Shown here: in pieces, positions 1 through 7,759 of the stretch
How the letters are laid out: every line of letters begins with the position of its first letter
Position numbering within the stretch: the stretch's first letter is position 1
Source: an uncultured Propionibacteriaceae bacterium
GTDB lineage: Bacteria > Actinomycetota > Actinomycetes > Propionibacteriales > Propionibacteriaceae
Length of the DNA: 40,493 nt
Assembly: GCA_938012815.1 (NCBI GenBank)
Contig: CALLVV010000021.1
Location: 1-40,493, forward strand
Direction: 5' to 3'
Notes under the pieces: generated by a model
Seen by the model: the letters and a program-made list of their open reading frames with translations, nothing else
Databases searched by the model: none
Told to the model about the DNA's origin: nothing
Translations under genes and position numbers: made by a program

Positions 1-37
1 CACCCGTGGGGTGGCTGCCCGGCGGCGTCGTGGTCCC

Positions 38-1375
38 TCACACGAGTCCGAATGCCTGCATGGCGTTCGCGACTTTGATGAAACCGGTGATGTTGGCGCC
101 GACCACGTAGTCACCGGGGACGCCGTACTCCTCGGCGGTGGCGGCGCACATGTCGTGAATGTTGCGCATGATGCCGGTCAGGCGTTCCTCGGTGTACTCG
201 AAGCTCCACGAATCGCGCATGGCGTTCTGCTGCATCTCCAGGCCCGAGGTGGCAACACCGCCGGCGTTCGCCGCCTTGCCCGGGGCGAACAACACCCCGG
301 CGTCCTGGAAGGCGCGGATGCCCTCGGGGGTGGTGGGCATGTTGGCGCCCTCGACCACGGCCTTGACGCCGCTGCGGATCAGAGTGGCGGCGTGTTCCCC
401 GTTCAGCTCATTCTGGGTCGCGCAGGGCAGGGCGACGTCCACGGGCACGTCCCAGATCGAACCACCCTTGCCCAGTTCGGCACTGTCGCGGCGGGACGCG
501 TAATCGGCGATGCGGCCGCGTTCCACTTCCTTGACCTGCTTCAGCAGCCCGACGTCGATGCCCGCCTCGTCCACGACATAGCCGGAGGAGTCAGAACAGG
601 TGACGACCTTCCCGCCGAGCTGCTGGGCTTTCTCGATCGCGTAAATGGCCACGTTCCCGGAACCCGAGACCGCGACACGCTTGCCGTCGAAGGCGTCGCC
701 GCGGGTCTTCAGCATCTCCTCCGCGAATGCCACGACGCCGTAACCGGTGGCCTCGGTGCGAACCAACGACCCTCCCCAGTCGAGCCCCTTACCGGTCAGC
801 ACACCGGACTCGTAGCGGTTGGTGATCCGCTTGTACTGGCCGAACATGTAGCCAATCTCGCGACCACCGACGCCGATGTCACCGGCGGGCACGTCGGTGT
901 ACTCACCCAGGTGACGGTACAGCTCGGTCATGAAGGACTGGCAGAAACGCATCACCTCGGCATCGGACCTGCCGTGCGGGTTGAAATCGGAACCGCCCTT
1001 GCCCCCACCGATGGGCAGACCGGTCAGAGAATTCTTGAAGATCTGCTCGAATCCCAGGAATTTGATGATGCCCAGATAGACAGAGGGGTGGAAACGCAGA
1101 CCTCCCTTGTAGGGGCCGAGAGCCGAGTTGAACTCGACGCGGAAGCCACGGTTGACCTGCACCGTTCCCCGATCGTCCACCCAGGGAACACGGAAGATGA
1201 TCTGGCGCTCGGGCTCGCAGATGCGTTCCAGGATCTTGTCCTCGAGGTAGCCCGGGTTCTTCTTGATGACGGGTTCGAGGCTCTCGAAGACCTCCCGGAC
1301 GGCCTGGTGGAACTCGGCCTCACCGGGGTTACGGGCAACCACGGACTCGAAGATGGACTGCAGTTGCTGATCCAT
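38..1375 (-). CDS. gdhA: NADP-type glutamate dehydrogenase
   Basis: Cytoplasmic enzyme that interconverts 2-oxoglutarate plus ammonium and glutamate, linking carbon and nitrogen metabolism. The 445-residue length is that of the hexameric bacterial/fungal GDH-I family. The glutamate-binding segment GGGKGGSDF carries the catalytic lysine. PAGDIGVGGREIGYM follows with the catalytic aspartate. A Rossmann dinucleotide motif (VAVSGSGNVA) sits near residue 230, and GANITGF lies close to the C terminus. The start is well supported: GAGGAG lies 7 nt upstream of ATG. It is the last gene of a leftward run after rlmN, with a 90-bp gap that may hold its own promoter, though I could not define a clear -35/-10 pair. 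NADP rather than NAD specificity is inferred from family type. Confidence 0.95.
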   Translation of the reverse strand: MDQQLQSIFESVVARNPGEAEFHQAVREVFESLEPVIKKNPGYLEDKILERICEPERQIIFRVPWVDDRGTVQVNRGFRVEFNSALGPYKGGLRFHPSVYLGIIKFLGFEQIFKNSLTGLPIGGGKGGSDFNPHGRSDAEVMRFCQSFMTELYRHLGEYTDVPAGDIGVGGREIGYMFGQYKRITNRYESGVLTGKGLDWGGSLVRTEATGYGVVAFAEEMLKTRGDAFDGKRVAVSGSGNVAIYAIEKAQQLGGKVVTCSDSSGYVVDEAGIDVGLLKQVKEVERGRIADYASRRDSAELGKGGSIWDVPVDVALPCATQNELNGEHAATLIRSGVKAVVEGANMPTTPEGIRAFQDAGVLFAPGKAANAGGVATSGLEMQQNAMRDSWSFEYTEERLTGIMRNIHDMCAATAEEYGVPGDYVVGANITGFIKVANAMQAFGLV

Positions 1376-1465
1376 TCGGACTCCTCGCTAGTTCGGTTTT
1401 CAGATTTTGACCTGCTGAAGCCTAGCCACGGTTTGTGAACACGACGTTTCAGCCCAGAAACAGTC

Positions 1466-2590
1466 TCACGCCCCGGTGGTCTCGCGTGCCGCGAGCTGCC
1501 CGCAGGCCCCGTCGATCTCGGAACCACGGGTGTCCCGCAGCGTCACGGGGACCCCACGTCCTTGGAGCGTGGCCATGAAGGCAGCCTCATCCTCGGGTCT
1601 GGAGGCCGTCCAGCGCGATCCAGGGGTCGGGTTGAGGGGGATCAGGTTGACGTGCACCCATCCCCAGTCGCCACGCCGTTTCAGGACGTCCGCGAGCAGG
1701 TTCGCGCGGGAGACGGAGTCGTTGATGTCACGCATCAGGGCGTACTCGATGCTGACCCGGCGTCTGGTGACCCGGGCGTATTCCCAGGCGGCGTCGACCA
1801 CCTCGGCGACGCTCCACCGGTTGTTCACCGGGACGATCTCGTTGCGCAGATCGTCGTCGGGGGCGTGCAGGGATACCGCGAGGGTCACGGGAAATCCCTC
1901 CCCAGCCAGGCGTGCGATCTGCGGCACCAGCCCGACTGTGGAAACTGTGATGCCCCGGGCGCTCATTCCGAAACCTCCGGGAACGGGAGCGACGAGAGTA
2001 CGGATGGTTCCCAGAACCGCCTTGTAGTTGGCCAGCGGCTCCCCCATCCCCATGAAGACGACGTTGTTGAGCCGACCGGTGACTCCCGGAACCTCGCCAG
2101 CGGCCAGCATCCGGTTGGCGGCGAAGGCCTGGATGGTGATCTCGGCCCGCGACAGGTTGCGTTTCAGCCCACCTTGCCCGGTTGCGCAGAAAGGGCAGGC
2201 CATTCCGCAGCCCGCCTGGGAGCTGATGCACAGGGTGGAGCGGTTCGGGTAGCGCATGAGCACGGATTCCAGGAGGGAGTCGTCGTGCAACCGCCACAGG
2301 GTCTTGACGGTGCGTCCCCGGTCGGCGGTCAGCCTGCGCACCTGGGTGAGCAGGGGTGGGAAGAGCTGCTCGTCCAGGTCCTCCCGGATCGCCGCGGGCA
2401 GGTCCGTCCAGGTCGTGACCTCGTCGCTGAGGCCGTCGAAGACGTGGCGGGAGATCTGGTCGGCCCGGAATGCGGGCAGACCGAAGGACTCCATGGCGGC
2501 GCGACGCTCGGGCACGTCGAAGTCGAGCCAGTGCTTCGGGGCCCTGCCGCGGGCGGGCGCGTCGAAGACCAGCGGAAGATGAGTCGGCAC
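1466..2590 (-). CDS. rlmN: 23S rRNA/tRNA adenine-C2 methyltransferase RlmN (radical SAM)
   Basis: Radical-SAM enzyme that methylates C2 of A2503 in 23S rRNA and A37 of some tRNAs. The 4Fe-4S motif CGMACPFC follows SSQAG. The SAM-binding GMGEP segment is present as FMGMGEPLANY. The C-terminal GACGQLA carries the methyl-carrying cysteine expected for RlmN. At 374 aa the length is normal. The start is GTG, one base after the cdsA stop (TGA-C-GTG), preceded by a GGGGGG purine run. This is the distal gene of the rpsB-tsf-pyrH-frr-cdsA-rlmN operon, and the tight spacing implies translational coupling. Confidence 0.95.
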   Translation of the reverse strand: MPTHLPLVFDAPARGRAPKHWLDFDVPERRAAMESFGLPAFRADQISRHVFDGLSDEVTTWTDLPAAIREDLDEQLFPPLLTQVRRLTADRGRTVKTLWRLHDDSLLESVLMRYPNRSTLCISSQAGCGMACPFCATGQGGLKRNLSRAEITIQAFAANRMLAAGEVPGVTGRLNNVVFMGMGEPLANYKAVLGTIRTLVAPVPGGFGMSARGITVSTVGLVPQIARLAGEGFPVTLAVSLHAPDDDLRNEIVPVNNRWSVAEVVDAAWEYARVTRRRVSIEYALMRDINDSVSRANLLADVLKRRGDWGWVHVNLIPLNPTPGSRWTASRPEDEAAFMATLQGRGVPVTLRDTRGSEIDGACGQLAARETTGA

Positions 2591-2591
2591 G

Positions 2592-3458
2592 TCAACCCCC
2601 CAGACCCAGCTTCAGGACGAGCCAGCCCACCGGCATCGCCACCAACATCGAGTCCAGGCGATCCATGAACCCACCATGTCCTGGAAGAAAATTGGACATG
2701 TCCTTCAATCCTGCGTCCCGTTTGATCAAGGATTCGACGAGATCACCCAGCGTCGCGGCGGGTGCGACGCACAACCCCAGGATCAGGCCCAGCTCCCAGG
2801 ACGCGTTGAGACACCAGACCGCTGCCACCGCCCCGATGATCGCGGATGTGATGATGGAACCCGCGAACCCTTCCCACGTCTTGGATGGCGAGATGTGAGG
2901 CGCCATCTTGTGCCTTCCCAGCATGCTTCCGACGGCGTAGGCACCGGTGTCGGAGGCCACCACACACACCACCACCGCGATGATCCGCCGGGTGCCGCCG
3001 GGCTCGGCCATCATCAACGGGATGAAGACCCCCATCAACGGAATGTAGGCAATGATCAACGCACTGGCGGCGATGTCGCGGATGAAACCGTCCCGGGCCA
3101 GCAACAGCCGCGCCACCAGGCAGGCGACCACCGTCCCACAGACGCAGATCACAGCGAAGGTGGTGGGAGGCAGCCCCACGTTCCATCGAAACATCGCGTA
3201 GGCACCGAGAACGCTCACCAAGGTGCCCGCGACTATGGTTTTCACCTGCGCGTGCATGCCTTTGCGCAACAGCGCCCCGTGGATCTCGACGACCGCCAGG
3301 CTCAGGGAGACGGCGGAGACCAGAACGAAAAACCAAGGAGCCCACAGCAATCCGACGGCCAGCGCCGCAAGGAGAACGAGGCCGACGCCGATGGCCATCG
3401 GAAGATCCCGGCCGGCCTTCGGTATCGGCATTGCCTGGGCTGGCTCCTGGTTGGGCAT
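2592..3458 (-). CDS. cdsA: Phosphatidate cytidylyltransferase (CDP-diacylglycerol synthase)
   Basis: Integral membrane enzyme that makes CDP-diacylglycerol from CTP and phosphatidic acid, the branch point for phospholipid synthesis. The 288 aa contain about eight hydrophobic segments. The C terminus carries the family signature: SLIKRDAGLKDMSNFLPGHG followed by GFMDRLDS, with the conserved K-R, K-D, H-G-G and D-R-x-D residues. The start ATG overlaps the frr stop (TGATG), so translation is probably coupled. A polar N-terminal tail of about 18 residues precedes the first membrane segment. Confidence 0.94.
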   Translation of the reverse strand: MPNQEPAQAMPIPKAGRDLPMAIGVGLVLLAALAVGLLWAPWFFVLVSAVSLSLAVVEIHGALLRKGMHAQVKTIVAGTLVSVLGAYAMFRWNVGLPPTTFAVICVCGTVVACLVARLLLARDGFIRDIAASALIIAYIPLMGVFIPLMMAEPGGTRRIIAVVVCVVASDTGAYAVGSMLGRHKMAPHISPSKTWEGFAGSIITSAIIGAVAAVWCLNASWELGLILGLCVAPAATLGDLVESLIKRDAGLKDMSNFLPGHGGFMDRLDSMLVAMPVGWLVLKLGLGG

Positions 3459-4015
3459 CAGACCTCGCTGAGTTCGGCTTCCTTGTTCTTGAGCAGCTCG
3501 TCGATCGCCTCCACGTACTTCCTGGTGGTGACGTCCATGGCCTTCTCGGCGCGAACCAGCTCGTCCTCACTGATCTCGGATTTCTTCTCAAATTTTTTCA
3601 GCGCGTCAATGGCGTGACGGCGGATGTTGCGCACGGCAATACGGGCGTCCTCCGCCTTGGCCCTGGCGAGCTTGATGTACTCTTTGCGGCGCTCCTCCGT
3701 GAGCTGCGGCATGACGACCCGGATGGAGTTTCCGTCGTTGCTCGGGTTGACCCCGAGATCAGCCTCCCGGATGACCTTCTCGATGGCAGCGATGGCGCTG
3801 CGGTCGAAGGGGGTGATCAGCATGGTCCGGGGGTCGGGCGAGTTGAACGTCGCAAGCTGCTGCAGCGGCGTCGGCGCCCCGTAGTAGTCCGCGTTGAGCC
3901 GGTTGAACATGGCAGGGTGGGCCCGGCCCGTACGAACGGTCGACAGATCCTCGCGGGCATGGTCCACCGCCTGCTGCATCTTGGACTGGGTTTCCTTTTC
4001 GACGTCGGCGATCAT
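3458..4015 (-). CDS. frr: Ribosome recycling factor
   Basis: Works with EF-G to split post-termination ribosomes. At 185 aa it has the exact usual size, with the characteristic helical domain I (VRTGRAHPAMFNRL near residue 30) and the conserved segment LGVNPSNDGNSIRVVMPQLT. C-terminal helices are rich in K and E. A strong Shine-Dalgarno (AAAGGAG) lies 7-8 nt before the ATG. It sits 27 nt downstream of pyrH and overlaps cdsA, the usual actinobacterial order. Confidence 0.96.
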   Translation of the reverse strand: MIADVEKETQSKMQQAVDHAREDLSTVRTGRAHPAMFNRLNADYYGAPTPLQQLATFNSPDPRTMLITPFDRSAIAAIEKVIREADLGVNPSNDGNSIRVVMPQLTEERRKEYIKLARAKAEDARIAVRNIRRHAIDALKKFEKKSEISEDELVRAEKAMDVTTRKYVEAIDELLKNKEAELSEV

Positions 4016-4042
4016 TGCCGCTCTCCTTTACCTAATGGGTTG

Positions 4043-4756
4043 TCAGCGGGAAACGAACGTCCCGATGGGTTCGCCCTGCACGACGCGGCCGATGTTGCCT
4101 CGCTCGGACAGGTTGAAGAAAATGATGTTGAGGGCGTTGTCGCGGGCCAGCGCGATGGCGGTGGCGTCGGCGACCTTGAGATCCCGGGACAGGAACTCGT
4201 CGTGGGTCAGGCGTTCGTAACGTCTCGCCTCCGGGTTGGTGCGCGGATCCGAATCGTAGACTCCGTCCACTCCCTGTTTGCCCATGAGCAGCACCTCGGC
4301 ACCAATCTCGAGGGCACGCTGGGCGGCAACGGTGTCGGTGGAGAAATAGGGCATTCCAGAACCGGCCCCGAAGATGACCAGGCGGCCCTTCTCGAGGTGG
4401 CGTTCCGCGCGACGCGGGATGTAGGGTTCGGCCACCTGGGCCATGTTGATAGCCGACTGGACCCGGGTGTGGACTCCCTCTTTCTCCAGGAAGTCCTGCA
4501 GGGCTATGGCGTTCATGACAGTGCCGAGCATTCCCATGTAGTCGGCCCGGTCCCGGGCCATGCCGTTGTTGCTCAGTTCGGCTCCGCGGAAGTAGTTGCC
4601 GCCGCCCACCACCACGGCCACCTGGGCGCCCCCGGAGACCACCGCGGCTATCTCCTTGGCAATGCTGGATATGACTACGGGATCGACCCCCAGTTTCCCT
4701 CCGCCGAAGACCTCTCCCGAGAGTTTCAGCAGCACGCGCTGGTATGGCTTGTTCAT
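4043..4756 (-). CDS. pyrH: UMP kinase
   Basis: Phosphorylates UMP to UDP with ATP in pyrimidine nucleotide synthesis. This is the bacterial amino-acid-kinase-fold enzyme, not the eukaryotic type. Visible motifs: KLSGEVFGG near the N terminus, GGGNYFRG, the UMP-binding ARDRADYMGMLGTVMNA and the C-terminal DGVYDSDPRTNPEA. I start it at MNKPYQRV (237 aa), the family-typical N terminus. A longer reading from 4837 would translate through the intergenic hairpin at 4805-4852 and is implausible. It lies downstream of tsf across a 102-bp gap, the only sizeable gap in this operon. Confidence 0.95.
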   Translation of the reverse strand: MNKPYQRVLLKLSGEVFGGGKLGVDPVVISSIAKEIAAVVSGGAQVAVVVGGGNYFRGAELSNNGMARDRADYMGMLGTVMNAIALQDFLEKEGVHTRVQSAINMAQVAEPYIPRRAERHLEKGRLVIFGAGSGMPYFSTDTVAAQRALEIGAEVLLMGKQGVDGVYDSDPRTNPEARRYERLTHDEFLSRDLKVADATAIALARDNALNIIFFNLSERGNIGRVVQGEPIGTFVSR

Positions 4757-4804
4757 GGGGTCTGCCTTCCTGGTGGGTGACGCGTCACGGCACACAATAT
4801 CGTC

Positions 4805-4852
4805 CCAAGCGAAACGAGCGCGCCCCCAAAGGGACACGCTCGTTTCGCTTGG
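4805..4852 (-). terminator. Perfect 16-bp stem hairpin between tsf and pyrH
   Basis: CCAAGCGAAACGAGCG (4805-4820) is the exact reverse complement of 4837-4852, with a 16-nt loop. It begins 6 nt upstream of the tsf stop on the transcribed side, so it immediately follows tsf. No U-tract follows in the leftward direction. It could be an intrinsic terminator of the U-less type, a partial attenuator that lowers pyrH-frr-cdsA-rlmN expression relative to rpsB-tsf, or an RNA-processing or stabilising stem. The structure is certain; the role is inferred. Confidence 0.7.
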
Positions 4853-4858
4853 TCCGGA

Positions 4859-5668
4859 TCAGGCACCCACGGCCAGGCGTGCGAAGCGCTTGATCTCGAC
4901 CCCGGCGGCTTCGAGGACGTCACCGACGGTCTTCTTGTCCTCCCAGACAGCAGGCTGGTCCAGCAGCACGACGTCCTTGTAGAACCCGCCGAGACGCCCC
5001 TCGACGATGCGCGGGATCGCACCCTCGGGTTTGCCCTCCTCACGGGCGGTGGCCTCGGCGATGCGGCGTTCGTTGTCCACCACATCGGCGGGAACCTCGT
5101 CGCGGGAGACGTAGACCGGGCTCATGGCTGCGATGTGCATCGCGACCTGGTGGACGAGGGCCTCGTCACCACCGGTGTACTCGACCAGGACACCGACCTG
5201 GGGCGGCAGGTCGGAGGCGCGACGGTGCAGGTACAGGTGGGTGTCGCCGTCGTAGTTGGCCACGTTGACCAGCGACAGGTTCTCGCCGATCGTGGCGGCC
5301 AGCGACTGCACGGCATCCTGGACGGTGGCAGAACCCAGCTGAGCGGCCTTTGCGGCCTCGAGGTCCTTGGCGCCGGAGGTGGCGACTGCCTCGACGATCT
5401 GATTGCCCAGCCCGACGAACTCGGCGTTCTTGGCCACGAAGTCGGTCTCGGCGGCGAACTGGATGAGGACGCCGTCCCTGCCCGCGACGATGCCGTTGGT
5501 GGCCTCGCGGTCGGTGCGCTTGGCGGCTTTGGCGAGCCCGGAGATGCGAAGCAGTTCGATGGCTTTCTCGTAGTCGCCCTCGGCCTCGGTGAGGGCCTTC
5601 TTGGCGTCCATCATTCCCGCGCCGGTGGCGTCGCGCAGCTTCTTGACGTCAGCAGCAGTGATTGCCAT
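4859..5668 (-). CDS. tsf: Elongation factor Ts
   Basis: Guanine-nucleotide exchange factor for EF-Tu. The N-terminal UBA-like domain contains KLRDATGAGMMDAKKAL, followed by the conserved TDFVAKNAEF signature near residue 80. At 269 aa it is of normal length for actinobacteria (E. coli is slightly longer). The ATG lies just past the rpsB stop (TGA-C-ATG) with GGGAAA upstream as a weak ribosome site, so coupling to rpsB is likely. The hairpin at 4805-4852 follows directly. Confidence 0.96.
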   Translation of the reverse strand: MAITAADVKKLRDATGAGMMDAKKALTEAEGDYEKAIELLRISGLAKAAKRTDREATNGIVAGRDGVLIQFAAETDFVAKNAEFVGLGNQIVEAVATSGAKDLEAAKAAQLGSATVQDAVQSLAATIGENLSLVNVANYDGDTHLYLHRRASDLPPQVGVLVEYTGGDEALVHQVAMHIAAMSPVYVSRDEVPADVVDNERRIAEATAREEGKPEGAIPRIVEGRLGGFYKDVVLLDQPAVWEDKKTVGDVLEAAGVEIKRFARLAVGA

Positions 5669-5669
5669 G

Positions 5670-6521
5670 TCAGTTTCCCGTCTTGTCTTGTGAAATTACG
5701 TCGGACTCGGTCTTGGCAGGGGTCTCGGCGGTTTCCGGCGTCTCCGCGGCGGCGTTGTCGCCCTGGGCCAGGAGCTCACGCTCCCAGTCGGGCATGGGCT
5801 CGGCCTCGGCCTCCTCGCCGCTGCGGCCGGAGGAACGCTGGATCAGGCCCTCGGCGACGGCGTCGGCGATAATGCGGGTCAGCAGGGCGACCGACCGGAT
5901 GGCGTCGTCGTTGCCGGGGACCGCGTAGTCGACCTCGTCGGGATCGCAGTTGGTGTCGAGGATCCCGATGATGGGGATGCGCAGTTTGCGGGCTTCGTCG
6001 ACTGCGAGGTGTTCCTTCTTGGTGTCGACCACCCAGACGGCCTGCGGGGTGCGGACCATGTCGCGGATGCCGCCGAGGGTCTTGCTCAACTTGTTCTTCT
6101 CACGCTCGAGGTGCAGCAGTTCCTTCTTGGTCAGGCCGCTGCTGGCGGAGTCCGTCAGATCCATGCCCTCGAGTTCCTTGAGGCGCTGGATCCGTTTGGT
6201 GACGGTGTGGAAGTTGGTGAGCATGCCACCCAGCCAGCGCTGGTTGACATACGGCATGCCGACCCGGGTGGCCTGCTCGGCGATGGCCTCCTGGGCCTGC
6301 TTCTTGGTTCCGACGAAGAGTACCTGCCCGCCGCGGGCGACGGTGGACTTGACGAACGAGAAGGCGCTGTCGATGTAGCTGAGCGACAGCTGGAGGTCGA
6401 TGATGTAGATCCCGTTGCGTTCGGCGAAGATGAAACGCTTCATCTTCGGGTTCCAACGGCGAGTCTGGTGCCCGAAGTGGACACCGGACTCGAGGAGCTG
6501 ACGGGTGGTCACGACGGCCAT
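5670..6521 (-). CDS. rpsB: 30S ribosomal protein S2
   Basis: Small-subunit protein, 283 aa. The start MAVVTTRQLLESGVHFGHQT is the universal S2 N terminus, with AAAGGAA 6 nt upstream. The signature segments RRWNPKMKRFIFAERNGIYI and IPIIGILDTNCDPD are intact. A C-terminal extension of about 45 residues, rich in E, A, T and P, is common in actinobacterial S2. A longer in-frame reading upstream (to 6731) would translate the structured leader and is rejected. First gene of the operon. Confidence 0.97.
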   Translation of the reverse strand: MAVVTTRQLLESGVHFGHQTRRWNPKMKRFIFAERNGIYIIDLQLSLSYIDSAFSFVKSTVARGGQVLFVGTKKQAQEAIAEQATRVGMPYVNQRWLGGMLTNFHTVTKRIQRLKELEGMDLTDSASSGLTKKELLHLEREKNKLSKTLGGIRDMVRTPQAVWVVDTKKEHLAVDEARKLRIPIIGILDTNCDPDEVDYAVPGNDDAIRSVALLTRIIADAVAEGLIQRSSGRSGEEAEAEPMPDWERELLAQGDNAAAETPETAETPAKTESDVISQDKTGN

Positions 6522-6725
6522 GGCCGTTCCTTTCGCGGCGGGCGCGCCAACGCCCGCACTTGTCAATGGCGAGCGGAGCTCGCGCTGGTGGTTGTTATCG
6601 GACCCGCTGGGCCCTTTCCTGATGCGCCCGGCGGCGGCACCCGTGACGCGGAATCCCGGGACCACACCACCGCCGACGGTTCCCGTTGCGGCGCATGCGA
6701 CGTCAATCGGACAGACCGATTGCGC
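6522..6725 (-). promoter_or_regulatory. Structured 5' leader of rpsB operon
   Basis: About 200 nt separate the predicted start point (around 6725) from the rpsB ATG. In transcript order it contains three hairpins: AATCGG/CCGATT (6705-6721, 5-nt loop) right at the 5' end; GCGAGC/GCTCGC (6569-6583, 3-nt loop); and GCGGGCG/CGCCCGC (6538-6557, 6-nt loop), which ends about 4 nt before the AAAGGAA ribosome site. S2 is known to repress its own rpsB-tsf mRNA in other bacteria through the leader. That this leader is an S2-responsive element is inference. Confidence 0.5.
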
Positions 6726-6730
6726 GGCCA

Positions 6731-6760
6731 ATCCTAGGCCCCTGAACGTAAGGTTTTCAA
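6731..6760 (-). promoter_or_regulatory. Promoter of the rpsB operon
   Basis: On the minus strand TTGAAA (6755-6760) is separated by 18 bp from TAGGAT (6731-6736), a good housekeeping-sigma match pointing at rpsB. The -35 lies within the proximal copy of a 15-bp direct repeat (6747-6761), and a second copy sits 20 bp farther upstream (6767-6781). Confidence 0.6.
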
Positions 6761-6781
6761 CTGATGCGTAAGGTTTTCAAC
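6747..6781. repeat. Tandem direct repeat CGTAAGGTTTTCAAC, two copies
   Basis: Identical 15-mers at 6747-6761 and 6767-6781, start-to-start spacing 20 bp (about two helical turns). The copy nearer rpsB supplies the predicted -35. The second could be a protein-binding site, an UP-like element or a remnant of duplication. It lies between the divergent rpsB operon and the M23 peptidase gene. Confidence 0.75.
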
Positions 6782-6833
6782 ACCGGGGACGAACTTCCCC
6801 GATCCCAGAGGCCGCCACGCTCCGCTACCCACA

Positions 6834-7754
6834 GTGAAAGGCATGAGGAAGGCACTGCTCCCACTGATCCTTCTGGCGTTGATCCTGTTCCCCGCGGTGG
6901 CGAACGCGGATACGGGGCTGGTTCTCTCGGCCCCCGTGCCGGGCGCGCTGCTGCGCCCCTTCGATGGCGGCACATCCCCTTATTCCGCCGGGCACCGTGG
7001 TGTGGATCTGGCCGCCGACCAAGGAGCGGAGGTACGTTCCGCAGCGGTCGGGACGATCTATTTCAACGGGGAGGTCGCGGGTCGCCCCTCGGTCTCCGTC
7101 GATCACGGCAACGGGTTGCGCACCACCTACACCCCCGTCGCCGGATCGCTGCCCGAAGGAACCCAGGTCAGGGCGGGTGAGGTGATCGGACACCTGGCGG
7201 GACCGCCGCACTGCGATCCCCGGTATTGCCTGCACTGGGGTCTGACGGATGGCACCATCTACCACGACCCGATGCTCTACCTGAAGTCCCCGCCCATTCG
7301 TTTGCTGCCGCACGGCACAACCCCACCGCCCGTCACCTGGCTTCCGCCCGCCCATGTCCCGGGGCCGGCGCCCGAACCCGGTTCCCTTCCGGTTGCCGGC
7401 CCCATCACCAGCCCGTTCGGGATGCGGGTGCATCCGGTCACCGGGACCCTGAAACTCCATGACGGGGCGGATATCGGGGCGGCCTGCGGTACCGCGATCC
7501 ACCTGCCCTGGGCCGGGACGGTGGTCTCCGCCGGTTATGACGGCGGCTACGGCTATCGGGTGGTGGTGGAGCACTCCGGGATCCGCACCGGATACGCCCA
7601 CATGCCGGGAATCGAGGTCACGGCGGGCCGGGTCCTAGAGGCAGGAGCCGTGGTGGGTCACGTCGGCAGCACGGGCTACTCCACGGGCTGTCACCTGCAC
7701 TGGATGGCCTGGCGGAACGGCCAGGTCATCGATCCCCTCACCCTGGTTCACTGA
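6834..7754 (+). CDS. Secreted protein with tandem M23 (LytM) peptidase domains
   Basis: Putative cell-wall endopeptidase or regulator exported by a signal peptide (hydrophobic residues 7-20, AVANADT cleavage region). Two LytM-like domains follow, around residues 40-150 and 185-305, joined by a proline-rich linker. The second has a complete zinc/catalytic set: H209 and D213 (LHDGAD), H256 (GYAHM) and H287-x-H289 (CHLHW). The first keeps H54/D58 but has C132-L-H134 in place of HxH and lacks the histidine matching H256, so it is probably inactive. The start is GTG at 6834; ATG at 6843 is an alternative, and neither has an ideal ribosome site. An M23 gene beside rpsB is also found in mycobacteria. 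It converges on xerC with a 5-bp gap. Confidence 0.88.
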   Translation: MKGMRKALLPLILLALILFPAVANADTGLVLSAPVPGALLRPFDGGTSPYSAGHRGVDLAADQGAEVRSAAVGTIYFNGEVAGRPSVSVDHGNGLRTTYTPVAGSLPEGTQVRAGEVIGHLAGPPHCDPRYCLHWGLTDGTIYHDPMLYLKSPPIRLLPHGTTPPPVTWLPPAHVPGPAPEPGSLPVAGPITSPFGMRVHPVTGTLKLHDGADIGAACGTAIHLPWAGTVVSAGYDGGYGYRVVVEHSGIRTGYAHMPGIEVTAGRVLEAGAVVGHVGSTGYSTGCHLHWMAWRNGQVIDPLTLVH

Positions 7755-7759
7755 TTCCC

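Noticed and set aside
11..1438. 475-codon open frame opposite gdhA
   Set aside because: Antisense shadow: no domain, composition typical of reversed GC-rich coding, whereas the minus strand encodes a complete GDH.
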